64,000 nucleotides of DNA from NCBI RefSeq assembly GCF_001591445.1, contig NZ_BCUX01000017.1, positions 58,492-122,491 on the forward strand, given 5' to 3'. Shown piece by piece: positions 8,942 through 18,271 of this stretch. A model generated the notes under the pieces. It was not told where the DNA came from. It saw nothing but the letters and a program-made list of their open reading frames with translations, and searched no databases. Source of the stretch: Neobacillus drentensis NBRC 102427 (GTDB lineage: Bacteria > Bacillota > Bacilli > Bacillales > Cytobacillaceae). The translations under genes and the position numbers were made by a program. The first letter of the stretch is position 1, and every line of letters begins with the position of its first letter.

Positions 8942-8968
8942 GCGATGCTTCTCCAATTGAAGCATCGC
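8942..8968 (-). terminator. Terminator of the permease gene
   Basis: GCGATGCTTC and GAAGCATCGC form the stem; read leftward it is followed by TTTCCTTTTT. Confidence 0.75.
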
Positions 8969-8985
8969 ATCCCGGACATTTCCTA

Positions 8986-10506
8986 TCATCCATCGTAACG
9001 TTCTCTTTTTCTCTCTTCTTCTTCAAACATTTCGTCATTGTCCTTGATTGGATTGCGTTTGAGCACATCCTGTGATTGGTTTGATTGGTTATTTTTGTCC
9101 AGTTCCTCTGAGAATTCAGTCAAAAAACTCGGTTGATTTTTCATCATAGGATTTCCTTTTCTTAATGTATTTTGCACTTTGGTCCTTGAGGTGATTCTCA
9201 TCACATAATAAATCAACGAATATACCACTACCATTACAATCCCTGCTACCAGCCCTACTCCCTGCCCGGGAATAAACGGCATACACATGAGGACAATAAT
9301 CATGCTGATTAATGCAGTCCAAGAAGTGTACGGATACCCGCGCATTTGACAAACACCATCGGGAGGACAGCCGTTTCTTTTGCGGAAGCGAATATGACTC
9401 GCCATAATCACGGCGTAAGTAAAGATCAATGCGAAGCCGCCAGTCGTGATAAGCACCAAATACACTCTTGGAAACAAAAGGCCAAATCCGAGTCCAACAA
9501 GCATCGCAAATCCAGAAAAAAGAATGCCGCGATACGGTACATCCGTTTTATCCCTTAGCACATTTGGCGCATGCCCCTCGTCACTAAGCGACCTAATCAT
9601 TCTCCCAAGCCCAAACATACAAGCAAGCATAGCGGATAGGATGGCAGATATTAACACAATATTTATCGCTTTCCCTGCCCAGCCAATTCCCCATCTTTCC
9701 AAGGAAGCCACCATAGGACTTACGTTTTCGTTAAGAGTTGCTGTAGGAATCAGTGGTAAAAGAACGGCAGCATAAAGGATGTATAATCCAACAAGTGAAA
9801 ACACTGTGTATCGAATCGCTTTAGGAATCGTATCCCGTGGATTCTCAGCTTCAGAGGCCGCAAGTCCGATGATTTCAAAACCTGCATAGGCAAAAATCAC
9901 CAGCAGCATACTTCCAGCGATCCCCTTTATCCCACCTGGCATGATCGGCTCAGTTTTTAACTCACCCGCACCGATGGGCGGATTTCCCGGGAGCACGCCA
10001 ATAATTAATACAATAGCAGTGATGATGAAAAAAATAATTGCGAATATTTTTATTGCTGATAAGCCGCTTGCCAGCTTGCCAATTTTATCAGCACCTAATA
10101 GGTTAAGGAGTGTAACACCGATAATAATCGCACTTCCCAATAACCCAATGGATACATTCGGAAACCACTCACGGATTAGAATGGAGATAGCTGTCGCTTC
10201 ACTCGACATGGACAAAACGGTTCCTGTCCAATAAAGCCAACCCACAACAAATCCCGTTCCCTCACCAAGTTCTCGAGCAGCAAAAGTACTAAAGGATCCT
10301 GTGGTTGGACTAGCGACGGTCATTTCAGATAAGGCATAAAGAATTAAATATACTAATCCACCTGCCAAAATGTAGGATATTAAAATGGATGGCCCTGCTG
10401 CATGTATTGCGACGGATGAACCTAGGAAAAAGGACCCTCCAATTACACTTCCTAAGGCCATCATGGTTAACTGCCATGCGGAAAGCCCTTTCCGTATTTT
10501 CTCCAT
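8986..10506 (-). CDS. APC-superfamily amino acid permease
   Basis: A 506-residue transporter with twelve predicted membrane helices. The N-terminus has the APC hallmark GSVIGGSFFLGSS near residue 18 and the helix 6 region FAYAGFEIIGLAASEAENPRDTIPKAI. A hydrophilic, charged tail of about 55 residues follows the last helix and ends in an EEEERKRER cluster. It imports an amino acid or polyamine by proton or sodium symport; the substrate cannot be assigned. It is monocistronic with a GGGAGA ribosome site. Confidence 0.9.
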   Translation of the reverse strand: MEKIRKGLSAWQLTMMALGSVIGGSFFLGSSVAIHAAGPSILISYILAGGLVYLILYALSEMTVASPTTGSFSTFAARELGEGTGFVVGWLYWTGTVLSMSSEATAISILIREWFPNVSIGLLGSAIIIGVTLLNLLGADKIGKLASGLSAIKIFAIIFFIITAIVLIIGVLPGNPPIGAGELKTEPIMPGGIKGIAGSMLLVIFAYAGFEIIGLAASEAENPRDTIPKAIRYTVFSLVGLYILYAAVLLPLIPTATLNENVSPMVASLERWGIGWAGKAINIVLISAILSAMLACMFGLGRMIRSLSDEGHAPNVLRDKTDVPYRGILFSGFAMLVGLGFGLLFPRVYLVLITTGGFALIFTYAVIMASHIRFRKRNGCPPDGVCQMRGYPYTSWTALISMIIVLMCMPFIPGQGVGLVAGIVMVVVYSLIYYVMRITSRTKVQNTLRKGNPMMKNQPSFLTEFSEELDKNNQSNQSQDVLKRNPIKDNDEMFEEEERKRERYDG

Positions 10507-10704
10507 TTATATAGTTCTCCCATATCAGTTATTTTGTAATATGACATTACTCGTATTATTCACTCGTCACTTCAAAATGATTCTGACAAGAACAAAAGTA
10601 CTCACCTCATTTGATGATATTATTTTTTTTAAACACTAAATCATGCTATTCTGTACTAAACTATTCAGTAATATTGGTTGAGCAGAAAATCAGGGGGAGT
10701 ATTA

Positions 10705-11613
10705 TTGAAGATCTATACGAATTTGGATAATATCACAAGCTACAAAACGTTTAAGGATATGAGGAAATGGCAGAAGGAACGCAGAAAGAAAGTGAAAGAT
10801 TTAACCGTAAACATTGAACAGTGTCCTTCTAAAATGGTCCGAGAACTAAATGAAAACAGAAGTAAGACTTCCTATACATGGGTTGGTCATTCCACCTTTT
10901 TCATTCAAATGAAAGGGATCAATATCCTAACTGACCCTGTTTGGGCCAAGCGGATGGGACTAGAAAAAAGGTTAACGGAACCTGGCCTCTCGTTAGCAGA
11001 ATTGCCCGAAATTGATGTGGTTGTGATTTCGCACGGCCATTACGATCACTTGGATTTCCCAACTCTTAAAAAATTACCAGGGAATCCGCAATTCTTTGTT
11101 CCCGCTGGTATGAAGTCCCTTTTTAACAAAAAGGGCTATCAAAAGGTAATTGAAATGAATTGGTGGGAAAGTGCTGAATACGGGGGAATTACCTTTCACT
11201 TTGTCCCTGCTCAGCATTGGACAAGAAGGTCGCTAAAAGATATAAATACCTCACATTGGGGTGGCTGGATTTTTCAAACCCCTGAAGAAACATTGTATTT
11301 TGTCGGGGATACCGGCTATTTTAGCGGCTTTAAACAAATTGCCGAACGTTTCACGATTGATACGGTGTTTATGCCCATTGGCGCCTTTGAGCCAGAATGG
11401 TTTATGGCACCGGCCCATATTTCACCGGAAAACAGTGTGAAAGCCTTCAGTGAATTAAAAGCAAGATATTTTGTTCCGATGCATTATGGCACATACCGAT
11501 TAGCTGATGATACAGGACCAGAAGCGTTGGAACGATTAATTCATGAATGGGGAAAGCAGCAACTTCCTAAAGAACAATTAAAAGTACTGCTACTTGGAGA
11601 AACGGTATTTTAG
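10705..11613 (+). CDS. MBL-fold metallo-hydrolase, NAPE-PLD/UlaG-like
   Basis: A 302-residue metallo-beta-lactamase-fold hydrolase. The zinc motif is SHGHYDHLD (His110, His112, Asp114, His115), with further ligands expected in PAQHWTRR, FVGDTGYF and PMHYGTY. The TG-box WVGHSTFFIQ and the spacing are those of the N-acyl-phosphatidylethanolamine phospholipase D-like group. The TTG at 10705 is chosen because AGGGGGAG lies just before it. The substrate is unknown; a phosphodiester or lactone is likely. Confidence 0.85.
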   Translation: MKIYTNLDNITSYKTFKDMRKWQKERRKKVKDLTVNIEQCPSKMVRELNENRSKTSYTWVGHSTFFIQMKGINILTDPVWAKRMGLEKRLTEPGLSLAELPEIDVVVISHGHYDHLDFPTLKKLPGNPQFFVPAGMKSLFNKKGYQKVIEMNWWESAEYGGITFHFVPAQHWTRRSLKDINTSHWGGWIFQTPEETLYFVGDTGYFSGFKQIAERFTIDTVFMPIGAFEPEWFMAPAHISPENSVKAFSELKARYFVPMHYGTYRLADDTGPEALERLIHEWGKQQLPKEQLKVLLLGETVF

Positions 11614-11714
11614 TCCCCCTACATCCATTCAAAATTTACCTGTTCGTTTCTTCGAATACATTCTCTTAAAAAGGTGACGATATATTTGTAAGACTTTTTA
11701 AGGGAGTGATTATA

Positions 11715-12413
11715 TTGGTGAAAAAAAGCTTGATGACCTTTGTAATAGCAACAAGCCTTTTTGGATTAACCGGCTGTACAGGGAATAAAAACAATGTGGC
11801 CACTGACAATAATGCAGGCAATATGGGTGTCAACAATGTTAGAAACAATACCATTAATGATATGAATGTCAGGAATGTTTCTAACCAAAATTTACGTGTT
11901 TCTGCCCGTGCCATTCGGAACGTGGAAAGCTTAAAAGACGTAGACCAAGCAAATGTTATCATTCGAAATAATGATGCCTATGTGGCCGTCCGATTAGTGG
12001 GTACTCAAAATGGAACTCGCGCCGGTGGCAGTACAACGGGAACGGGTCCAAATATGAATGCCACTTACGGGAATGGCTATAACTCCGGCACCACAGGGAC
12101 CAATGGATCTACCAACCTGAATGCTAATACAGGTAATCCCTACAACGCTAACATTACTGGAACCACTGGAACAAGTACGAATGCACGTATTAATCGTGCC
12201 AATGATCTTAATGCACGCGGCACCACTTCACTGGACCGAAAAATCAAAAATCAAGTTCGTGCAGCTGACCGCAGTATTGATAACGTATATATTTCTTACG
12301 ATACCAATACTTTCGGTCGAATGACCAACTATTCAAATGATATTCGTACTGGAACAAACCGAGATGGCCTATGGAACGATTTTACGAATTCTGTTAATAG
12401 GATGTTTAGATAA
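11715..12413 (+). CDS. YhcN/YlaJ-family sporulation lipoprotein
   Basis: A 232-residue lipoprotein. The signal peptide ends in the lipobox LTGC, followed by an Asn-rich linker. The YhcN/YlaJ domain is split: VSARAIRNVESLKDVDQANVIIRNNDAYVAV before, and the C-terminal DRKIKNQVRAADRSIDNVYISYD after, a low-complexity Gly/Thr/Asn insert of about 75 residues. Family members are made in the forespore and sit in the inner spore membrane. The TTG start lies eight bases after AGGGAG. The Asn/Gly/Thr insert is unusual in length. Confidence 0.85.
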   Translation: MVKKSLMTFVIATSLFGLTGCTGNKNNVATDNNAGNMGVNNVRNNTINDMNVRNVSNQNLRVSARAIRNVESLKDVDQANVIIRNNDAYVAVRLVGTQNGTRAGGSTTGTGPNMNATYGNGYNSGTTGTNGSTNLNANTGNPYNANITGTTGTSTNARINRANDLNARGTTSLDRKIKNQVRAADRSIDNVYISYDTNTFGRMTNYSNDIRTGTNRDGLWNDFTNSVNRMFR

Positions 12414-12420
12414 GAAAGCA

Positions 12421-12450
12421 GCTGCCGGATAATTTTCCGGCAGCCTTTTT
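12421..12450 (+). terminator. Terminator of the YhcN-like gene
   Basis: GCTGCCGG and CCGGCAGC with an 8-base loop, then five T. Confidence 0.85.
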
Positions 12451-12506
12451 ATGTATAGACCTCTTCTCACTTCAAAGTCTGGAAATCACTTCCTACTTAT
12501 TTCATT

Positions 12507-12541
12507 CCTTGAATATTCTTGTTATAATAGAATATTCAAGG
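12507..12541. promoter_or_regulatory. Perfect inverted repeat around the -10 box of the SGNH gene
   Basis: CCTTGAATATTC (12507-12518) and GAATATTCAAGG (12530-12541) are perfect 12-bp inverted arms. The 11-bp centre contains TATAAT (12523-12528), and the right arm ends in the AAGGAG ribosome site of the next gene. The layout fits an operator over the promoter; as RNA, only the right arm would be transcribed. A weak TTTCAT stands at the -35 position. Confidence 0.6.
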
Positions 12542-12551
12542 AGTGGATAAT

Positions 12552-13370
12552 ATGAAATTAGTTAAATATCTGTCCGTTTTCGTATTGCTCATTGGCCTTG
12601 GTGTTTCTGCATGGTTTTTTTATCCACAGTACCAAATTCACCAGATGAAAAAACACGCGGTTGCAGTAAGCAAGAGCGATGACCAAATCTCTTATCTAAA
12701 ATATTATCGAACCTCTAAAACATCTCCGCTTCACCATTTGGCGCTCGGGGATTCAATCATACGTGGTGCAGGTGCAGGGAAGAATGAAAATTTTATCAGT
12801 CTGTTTTCTAGTAAATTGGCAGAACAAACCGATAAAAGGATAGAATTTAAAAATCAAGGAATTAACGGAATTACGAGCGGTGAACTAAACAACCTGGTTC
12901 AAAATGGTCGATTTGATAAATTGATCAAGGATGCCGATATTATCACAATTAATGTAGGCGGCAATGACATCCTTCGAATGGCAAACGGACAAAACTTTCG
13001 TACAGTATTTCAAAGTTATGACCAATTACAAACCACGTTCTCGAACAATTTGTCAGACATTACGGCGAAAATTACTTCGCTAAATCCCAAAGCTACGATT
13101 GTATTCTTAGAATTGTACAATCCATTACCACCCGATGAACAGATGTATTCATTGGCGGATAAAATGCTGCCGAAATGGAATCTTAATATCTATGAAGTTG
13201 CTAATAAAGTCCCGGGGTCGATGGTCATCGAAACGACGAAGGTTATTAACGGGGATCATCTGCAGAACCTTTCACCTGATGGCATCCATCCCAATTTGGC
13301 TGGTTATACTGCCATCTCCGAGCAGATGATGTATCAATTTAAACATCAATTAAGAAAAAGTTCGGTATAA
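12552..13370 (+). CDS. SGNH/GDSL-family hydrolase, membrane-anchored
   Basis: A 272-residue protein with one N-terminal hydrophobic segment (about residues 7-23) that acts as anchor or signal, then an SGNH hydrolase domain. Block I is LALGDSIIRGAGAG with nucleophile Ser68, block III is NVGGNDIL, and block V is SPDGIHPNLAGY with the catalytic Asp and His. B. subtilis relatives are extracellular lipase/esterase-like proteins (YpmR type). The ATG at 12552 is chosen for its AAGGAG site. It is probably a cell-surface esterase or deacetylase. The promoter lies inside a perfect inverted repeat. Confidence 0.88.
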   Translation: MKLVKYLSVFVLLIGLGVSAWFFYPQYQIHQMKKHAVAVSKSDDQISYLKYYRTSKTSPLHHLALGDSIIRGAGAGKNENFISLFSSKLAEQTDKRIEFKNQGINGITSGELNNLVQNGRFDKLIKDADIITINVGGNDILRMANGQNFRTVFQSYDQLQTTFSNNLSDITAKITSLNPKATIVFLELYNPLPPDEQMYSLADKMLPKWNLNIYEVANKVPGSMVIETTKVINGDHLQNLSPDGIHPNLAGYTAISEQMMYQFKHQLRKSSV

Positions 13371-13403
13371 AACCGAAGGGAGATTCATTTCCTTCGGTTT
13401 TTT
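13370..13403 (+). terminator. Terminator of the SGNH gene
   Basis: AAACCGAAGG and CCTTCGGTTT form the stem, followed by T residues. One arm overlaps the stop codon. Confidence 0.8.
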
Positions 13404-13484
13404 CTACTTTTCTACTTATTTTTATTTTTGGTAAAAACGCGTTTAAAGGTCAAAAGTGAAATCTTTACTGGCATAAGCAATTAA

Positions 13485-13536
13485 GCACCCTCCACGATTC
13501 AATTATGGCTAATTGTATGTGGACGGGTGTTTTTTG
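13485..13536 (+). terminator. Second terminator-like hairpin
   Basis: GCACCC-TCCAC and GTGGA-CGGGTG pair imperfectly around an AT-rich loop, followed by six T. It lies between two convergent genes and may be a backup terminator. Confidence 0.45.
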
Positions 13537-13567
13537 TATCAAGAATACTACATAAAGCGTAATTATG

Positions 13568-14395
13568 CTAAATCCTTAAATTCATTCTTTCTTTGTTTTT
13601 AAAATAAACCATTTCCTTAAATCCGATTTCCTTCAGTCGCTGCTGAACCAATTCAAACTCGTCCCCTACTCGATGCGGATCATGGGCATCTGATCCAAAG
13701 GTTACTTTCACACCATAATGCAGGGCCATTTCTAAAATTTCATCCGAAGGATACCAGCCGCCGACGTCTTTGGTTTTTCCAGATGTGTTGATTTCAATCG
13801 CGATATCATTTTCACCAATGACCCTTAATGTATTTTCAACCGCTGCTGTTTGAATCGATGAAAAAGCTGGATAAAATCCTTTCATGGCATCAATATGACC
13901 GAGGATTTGAAACATCCCGCTTCGCGCGGATTGTTCAATAAGTAAATAGTAATTTTCCTTCGTGCTAATTTTTTCTTGCTCCGTTAGCCCGTTCCAACGT
14001 TTTTTATTAAAGATACTCACTCCATCGACATTGTGAACAGAACCAATAATATAATCAAAAGGATAAGGCTCAAAACAGGAGCGATAAATCTCTACCTGCT
14101 CCGGGAAAAAATCGGACTCCACGCCGAGAAGAACTTCGATTTTCCCGCTATAGGTTTCTTTCAGTTCCAGCACTTCATTGATGTATTCTGGAAACATACT
14201 TTTTGCCATGGCGATCTTCGGATGGAGCTGATCCAAGTCACTACCAAAGTATGGAGAATGATCAGCAATACCAATTACACTTAGACCTCGTTCAATCGCC
14301 GCTTCAATATAATCACGAATTCTTCCTCGTGCATGTCCACAACGATCATGATGTGTATGTAAATCAAATTTGGGATTCGAATTCATCATGTTCAA
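13568..14395 (-). CDS. PHP-family histidinol-phosphatase-like protein
   Basis: A 275-residue PHP-domain metal phosphoesterase of the HisJ/HisK type. Metal ligands are visible in FDLHTHHDRCGHARG near the start, IADHSPYFG, GVESDFFPEQ, SVHNVDG, LGHIDAMKG and FGSDAHDPHRVG. HisJ dephosphorylates histidinol phosphate in histidine synthesis. No his genes are nearby, so the physiological substrate is uncertain. The TTG start is nine bases after GGAGG; ATG codons follow closely and are less well placed. Confidence 0.85.
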   Translation of the reverse strand: MNMMNSNPKFDLHTHHDRCGHARGRIRDYIEAAIERGLSVIGIADHSPYFGSDLDQLHPKIAMAKSMFPEYINEVLELKETYSGKIEVLLGVESDFFPEQVEIYRSCFEPYPFDYIIGSVHNVDGVSIFNKKRWNGLTEQEKISTKENYYLLIEQSARSGMFQILGHIDAMKGFYPAFSSIQTAAVENTLRVIGENDIAIEINTSGKTKDVGGWYPSDEILEMALHYGVKVTFGSDAHDPHRVGDEFELVQQRLKEIGFKEMVYFKNKERMNLRI

Positions 14396-14437
14396 AAATT
14401 TTCACCTCCCCTATTAATATGTACAATTATCCTAAAA

Positions 14438-14490
14438 AAAAGAAAACACCTTCCTCAAGTTCAAATGAACTTTATGAAGACGTTTTCTTT
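14438..14490. terminator. Terminator between the DUF2062 and PHP genes
   Basis: AAAGAAAAC and GTTTTCTTT bracket an internal imperfect hairpin. Both flanking genes are on the - strand, so it ends the DUF2062 transcript before the PHP gene. Confidence 0.5.
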
Positions 14491-14500
14491 CCGTGGTCAA

Positions 14501-15064
14501 TTATATATAGTTCTGTTTTACTGATTTGAGAGGCAGCTCATGTTTATTGCGTCGTCTTTTTAGTCTTTTCGCTTTTTCTTTTTCATAAAAATGGTAGACA
14601 ATAAAGTAAGAGCATGTGCCTAGAATCATCCCGAAAATGGTCATTCCTATTAAAGTATGGAACCCTCCATGGAGGACACTGACTAAACTATGAAAATCAC
14701 CGTGAATTAACTTTTGAAAAGAAAATGACGATTTGTGCCCAAAATTGACTTTCATTGGAAAAATCAATTTCCCAAGTGTTTTGGCAAACGGTAATAAAAT
14801 AACTGGAAGCAAGGTTAATTTTCCGATGACATTCCCAATAATCGATGCAGGTAAGGAACCTTTCGCTAATCGAACAATCGGAACAAATAATATATAAATA
14901 AGTGAACCAGTTGAAAGAACTAACATTTCCAACCCTAGTCCAAGCGCAAATCCTAATGATACTTTTCTAGCTCCACCAGGAGACCGAAGAAGTTTAGTAA
15001 TATTAAACTTAAAAGCACGTCCAAATCGTTGAAAAAAATTATACTTTTTTGGTTTTATGCTCAT
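14501..15064 (-). CDS. DUF2062 membrane protein
   Basis: A 187-residue protein with the DUF2062 pattern: a basic N-terminus, GFALGLGLEMLVL, and the SIIGNVIGKLTLLPVILLPFAKTLG segment, with three hydrophobic stretches and a Lys/Arg-rich tail (KEKAKRLKRRRNK). Proteins of this family are sometimes linked to envelope or glycosyltransferase functions, but the role is unknown. It has an AAGGAGA ribosome site and appears monocistronic. Confidence 0.82.
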   Translation of the reverse strand: MSIKPKKYNFFQRFGRAFKFNITKLLRSPGGARKVSLGFALGLGLEMLVLSTGSLIYILFVPIVRLAKGSLPASIIGNVIGKLTLLPVILLPFAKTLGKLIFPMKVNFGHKSSFSFQKLIHGDFHSLVSVLHGGFHTLIGMTIFGMILGTCSYFIVYHFYEKEKAKRLKRRRNKHELPLKSVKQNYI

Positions 15065-15248
15065 ACAGGTGTCTCCTTACTACAATTTATAAGTTTATTA
15101 TACTATTTATAAGCCGAAACTACTATTCTAAAGAGGGAAAAAAATTTCCCAATATTTTTGTAAGGCTGACTCTCCAGTATCTCTAAAGTCCATTATTTAT
15201 TTTTATATAGTATAATAAGAAAATTATATCAAACAGGAGTAGAGATCA

Positions 15249-16511
15249 TTGGAAAAACAAACAAGCAAGTATCGATGGGTCGTTTTTGTATCGATATTAT
15301 TTACTTACTTATTAATTGTAAGTCAAAGAACAGCACCGGGATTAATATCCGATCAATTGATGAAGGATTTCAACATTTCAGCCGCTACCATTGGATTACT
15401 AACAAGTATTCAATTTTTTGCTTATGCTGGATTACAAATTCCCATTGGGATTTTATCGGATCGGTTTGGTCCTAATTTTTTTCTAGTAATCGGTGCACTT
15501 CTTAATGGTATAGGTACATTATTTTATAGTTTAGCCTCGAATGAAGTGGTATTTCTTTTCGCAAGATTATTGGTAGGTATCGGTGATGCGGCCATTTGGG
15601 TAAATTTAGTACTGATCTTAAGTCAATGGTTTAAAGTGAGAGAATTTATCGGATTACTCGGCATAGCTGGGATGGCCGGCAGTTTAGGATTTTTGCTCGC
15701 GACTGTACCTTTTTCCGCATGGATTACTGTATCAGGCTGGAGAGTTCCCTTTTTTACAACAGGTGTTATGTTAATTCTCACTAGCGTCCTCCTTTATTTT
15801 GTACTTGTAAAAAAACCGAAATCTTTTGTTTGGAACCAAACTCACACGAAGAAACCGAAAAAGCCTCGTGAAAAAACGGTGGTTATGTTGCGTCGTATTT
15901 TTTCCAGCCGTCAAGCTTGGGCTGCTTTCTTTTGCCACTTTGGAACGGTCGGGACCTATGTCGGCTTTATTGGTTCATGGGCGGTCCCCTATGGAATGCA
16001 TGTGTATGGATTATCTCGATCAGATTCAAGTCAGCTTATTATGGTCGGTCTTGTGGGGGCAATGATTGGCGCTCCATTAACCAGCTGGATCTCAAGCCGC
16101 ATCGACTCCATCAAGCGTCCATACATTATGGTTCACATCTTTGTATTTTTAAGCTGGGCCTCCTTCCTTCTAATGAATGGAAAGCCGCCAATCTATTTTC
16201 TACTGATTATCTTCTTTATAACCGGTTATGGTAATGGAGCGAGTGCCTTAACCTTTGCCATTGTTAGAAAATCCTTTGATATCAAAGAAGTCGGAGTTGT
16301 TTCCGGCTTTGCGAATATGGGTGGTTTTTTAAGTGCAGTCCTATTGCCAAGTATTTTTGGGAAAGTGTTAGACCACTTCCATTCCTCAGCAAGTAGTGTT
16401 GGCTATCATTATGGTTTTATCATTCCGGTCCTTTTCTCCTTACTCGGGTTATTAGGCGGGACGATTATTGTCGAGAAAAGTAAGAAAGCTGTGCAAGAAC
16501 AGGCAATTTAG
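15249..16511 (+). CDS. MFS transporter
   Basis: A 420-residue major facilitator protein with twelve predicted membrane helices. The loop 2-3 motif is GILSDRFGPNFFL, and a long basic central loop (about residues 190-215) splits the two halves. It uses a TTG start behind AGGAG. The overall pattern (helix 1 SQRTAPGLISDQL) is that of the organic anion or sugar-phosphate type MFS, but no substrate can be named. It is monocistronic and ends at a strong terminator. Confidence 0.88.
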   Translation: MEKQTSKYRWVVFVSILFTYLLIVSQRTAPGLISDQLMKDFNISAATIGLLTSIQFFAYAGLQIPIGILSDRFGPNFFLVIGALLNGIGTLFYSLASNEVVFLFARLLVGIGDAAIWVNLVLILSQWFKVREFIGLLGIAGMAGSLGFLLATVPFSAWITVSGWRVPFFTTGVMLILTSVLLYFVLVKKPKSFVWNQTHTKKPKKPREKTVVMLRRIFSSRQAWAAFFCHFGTVGTYVGFIGSWAVPYGMHVYGLSRSDSSQLIMVGLVGAMIGAPLTSWISSRIDSIKRPYIMVHIFVFLSWASFLLMNGKPPIYFLLIIFFITGYGNGASALTFAIVRKSFDIKEVGVVSGFANMGGFLSAVLLPSIFGKVLDHFHSSASSVGYHYGFIIPVLFSLLGLLGGTIIVEKSKKAVQEQAI

Positions 16512-16532
16512 GATTTTGTTATAAATTAACAA

Positions 16533-16571
16533 AAAAACTAGGAGACTCAGGTGCAGCCCTCCTAGTTTTTT
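16533..16571. terminator. Bidirectional terminator
   Basis: CTAGGAG and CTCCTAG with A-rich and T-rich flanks on either side. It separates the MFS gene from the convergent hypothetical membrane gene. Confidence 0.8.
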
Positions 16572-16577
16572 ATAATT

Positions 16578-17090
16578 TTATTCGATTTTGTAATCCATTA
16601 CCCATTCAGTGTTTGGCAAATAGTTAATAAAAAACCGTCTCCCATCCATATTCTTTTCTATGGGGTAGTGTGGATTTGGAGCAATGCTCAGGCGTTTATT
16701 ATTGATTATGACGGTAATCAGCCCACCGATTTCACCTTTTGCAGGTTGCTCATAAACAATTTTTGAAGGAATCCCTTCTATCTTCGTGTAATTTTTTTTT
16801 ATGTAAGCGGGTGAGTCTGCCCAATAGCTTGAGGCGCTGAATAATGCCAGAGCTCCAAGCCCTAAAATTCCTAGGCGAGAAACCCTTGTGACGGATGATC
16901 CGATATATGGTAATTCTTGTACCCTGTTGAATCCCTTCCAGTCGTTATTGACTTTTAAACTCAACAAAATAAACGACAAACCAGCACCAGTTAGCCCAAT
17001 TGCGCAGAATGGAAAGTTATTTGTATAAACGCCAAGTGGGACTAATAATAAGAAGGTAATACCAAGTCCTAATATAAATGGTGCTTTCAT
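16578..17090 (-). CDS. Hypothetical membrane protein
   Basis: A 170-residue protein with a clear AAAGGAG ribosome site. It has two hydrophobic segments in the first 50 residues, a third at about 72-88, and then an extracytoplasmic-looking domain of about 80 residues rich in short beta-like stretches (GGLITVIINNKRLSIAP). No family is recognised. Confidence 0.6.
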   Translation of the reverse strand: MKAPFILGLGITFLLLVPLGVYTNNFPFCAIGLTGAGLSFILLSLKVNNDWKGFNRVQELPYIGSSVTRVSRLGILGLGALALFSASSYWADSPAYIKKNYTKIEGIPSKIVYEQPAKGEIGGLITVIINNKRLSIAPNPHYPIEKNMDGRRFFINYLPNTEWVMDYKIE

Positions 17091-17277
17091 ATATTACTCT
17101 CCTTTTCAGATATACTTTCCCTTATATTATGTGTAATTCAATCCAAAATTAGTTCACTCGAAAGCTCCATTTTAGATAAAATTTCCACCATATGTTAAAA
17201 TAATCATATAAAAATACACAAGGATCGTGTTCACTTGCATAACGAAAATTAAAATTATTTAGTTAGAAGGGTTCGGC

Positions 17278-17424
17278 TTGATCAAATTTGCTGGTGACGA
17301 CAATAGATCAGTTATACTGGCCCCGGACCATTCGGGATACAGGTATAGTAATTACTTTGCCGTTCCACCGAATCTGCGCTGGATCCTTAAAGTTGGGATG
17401 AGAAGGACAGCGAAGACTCAATAG
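17278..17424 (+). pseudogene. Short GC-richer reading frame, possible gene remnant
   Basis: The 405-bp gap between 17091 and 17495 contains one frame of 48 codons from TTG with an AGAAGGG site before it. Its base composition is richer in G and C than the flanks, and its product (FAGDDNRSVILAPDHSGY in the first part) looks protein-like but matches no family recognised here. It could be a real small protein or the remains of a lost gene. The rest of the gap is AT-rich with no recognised element. Confidence 0.3.
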
Positions 17425-17495
17425 GTTCCGCGTAATAAATATTTGCATGTAATTGATGACAAATAGTTAAACTATGAGAAAAACGGAGAATTAAA

Positions 17496-18233
17496 ATGAA
17501 CGAGAAAATAGCAATCATAACTGATATTCATGGTAATTACTCTGCCTTAAAGGCTGTTTTAGACGATATTGAAGGTGATCAAGAAATAAAGCATACCTAT
17601 TGTTTAGGGGATTTGGTCGGTATTGGCTATGAAACGAACAAGGTTCTTCAGCTACTAAGTTCACGTGCTGAAATTTCCTTTGTGATGGGAAACCACGATG
17701 AAGCTATTTTGGATATTATTGCGGGTAGAGAGCCTTATAGCAGGGGTAGTGAAAAGATACATCATCAATGGATTGCATCCCATCTTGACAGGAAATTTCT
17801 ACCCTTCTTGAAAGAGATTCCCGTCACTTTAGAATCGGTATACAATAATAAAAAGCTGTATTTTGTCCATTACCATCTAAGTGAACAAAATGATTTTAGC
17901 CCACTAGATAAAGAACCATCTGAAAAGAAGCTTGATGAACATTACCGAACATCTTCTGCTGACATCGTTTGTTTTGGCCACCATCATGTAATTCACCACT
18001 TTAAGTCCAAGGAGCGACTCTATCTCAACCCGAGTTCTTTAGGTTGCAATTATAAGCCCTTGGCACCCTACGCAGTTGTGATGATTGGTGAACAAGGAGA
18101 TATTTCTGTTTCATTTAAAGAAGTGCCCTATAACAATAAAGCATTCTTGTTAGGTTTTAAAAGTCAGAATGTCCCTGACGCTGATTATATTTTGAAAATT
18201 TTTTATGGGGATCAACATTTGAAGTATATGTAG
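17496..18233 (+). CDS. Calcineurin-like metallophosphoesterase
   Basis: A 245-residue protein of the YfcE/diadenosine-tetraphosphatase-like phosphoesterase group. All metal motifs are visible: TDIHGNYSAL (residues 9-18), LGDLVGIGY, MGNHDEAI, FVHYH and FGHHHVIH. It is a cytoplasmic two-metal phosphodiesterase. The substrate is not known. It is monocistronic, and a 10-bp hairpin of unusual type follows it. Confidence 0.88.
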   Translation: MNEKIAIITDIHGNYSALKAVLDDIEGDQEIKHTYCLGDLVGIGYETNKVLQLLSSRAEISFVMGNHDEAILDIIAGREPYSRGSEKIHHQWIASHLDRKFLPFLKEIPVTLESVYNNKKLYFVHYHLSEQNDFSPLDKEPSEKKLDEHYRTSSADIVCFGHHHVIHHFKSKERLYLNPSSLGCNYKPLAPYAVVMIGEQGDISVSFKEVPYNNKAFLLGFKSQNVPDADYILKIFYGDQHLKYM

Positions 18234-18271
18234 GTAAGGAAGACTTCTCCTTATAAATGAGCTGAGTAAAA

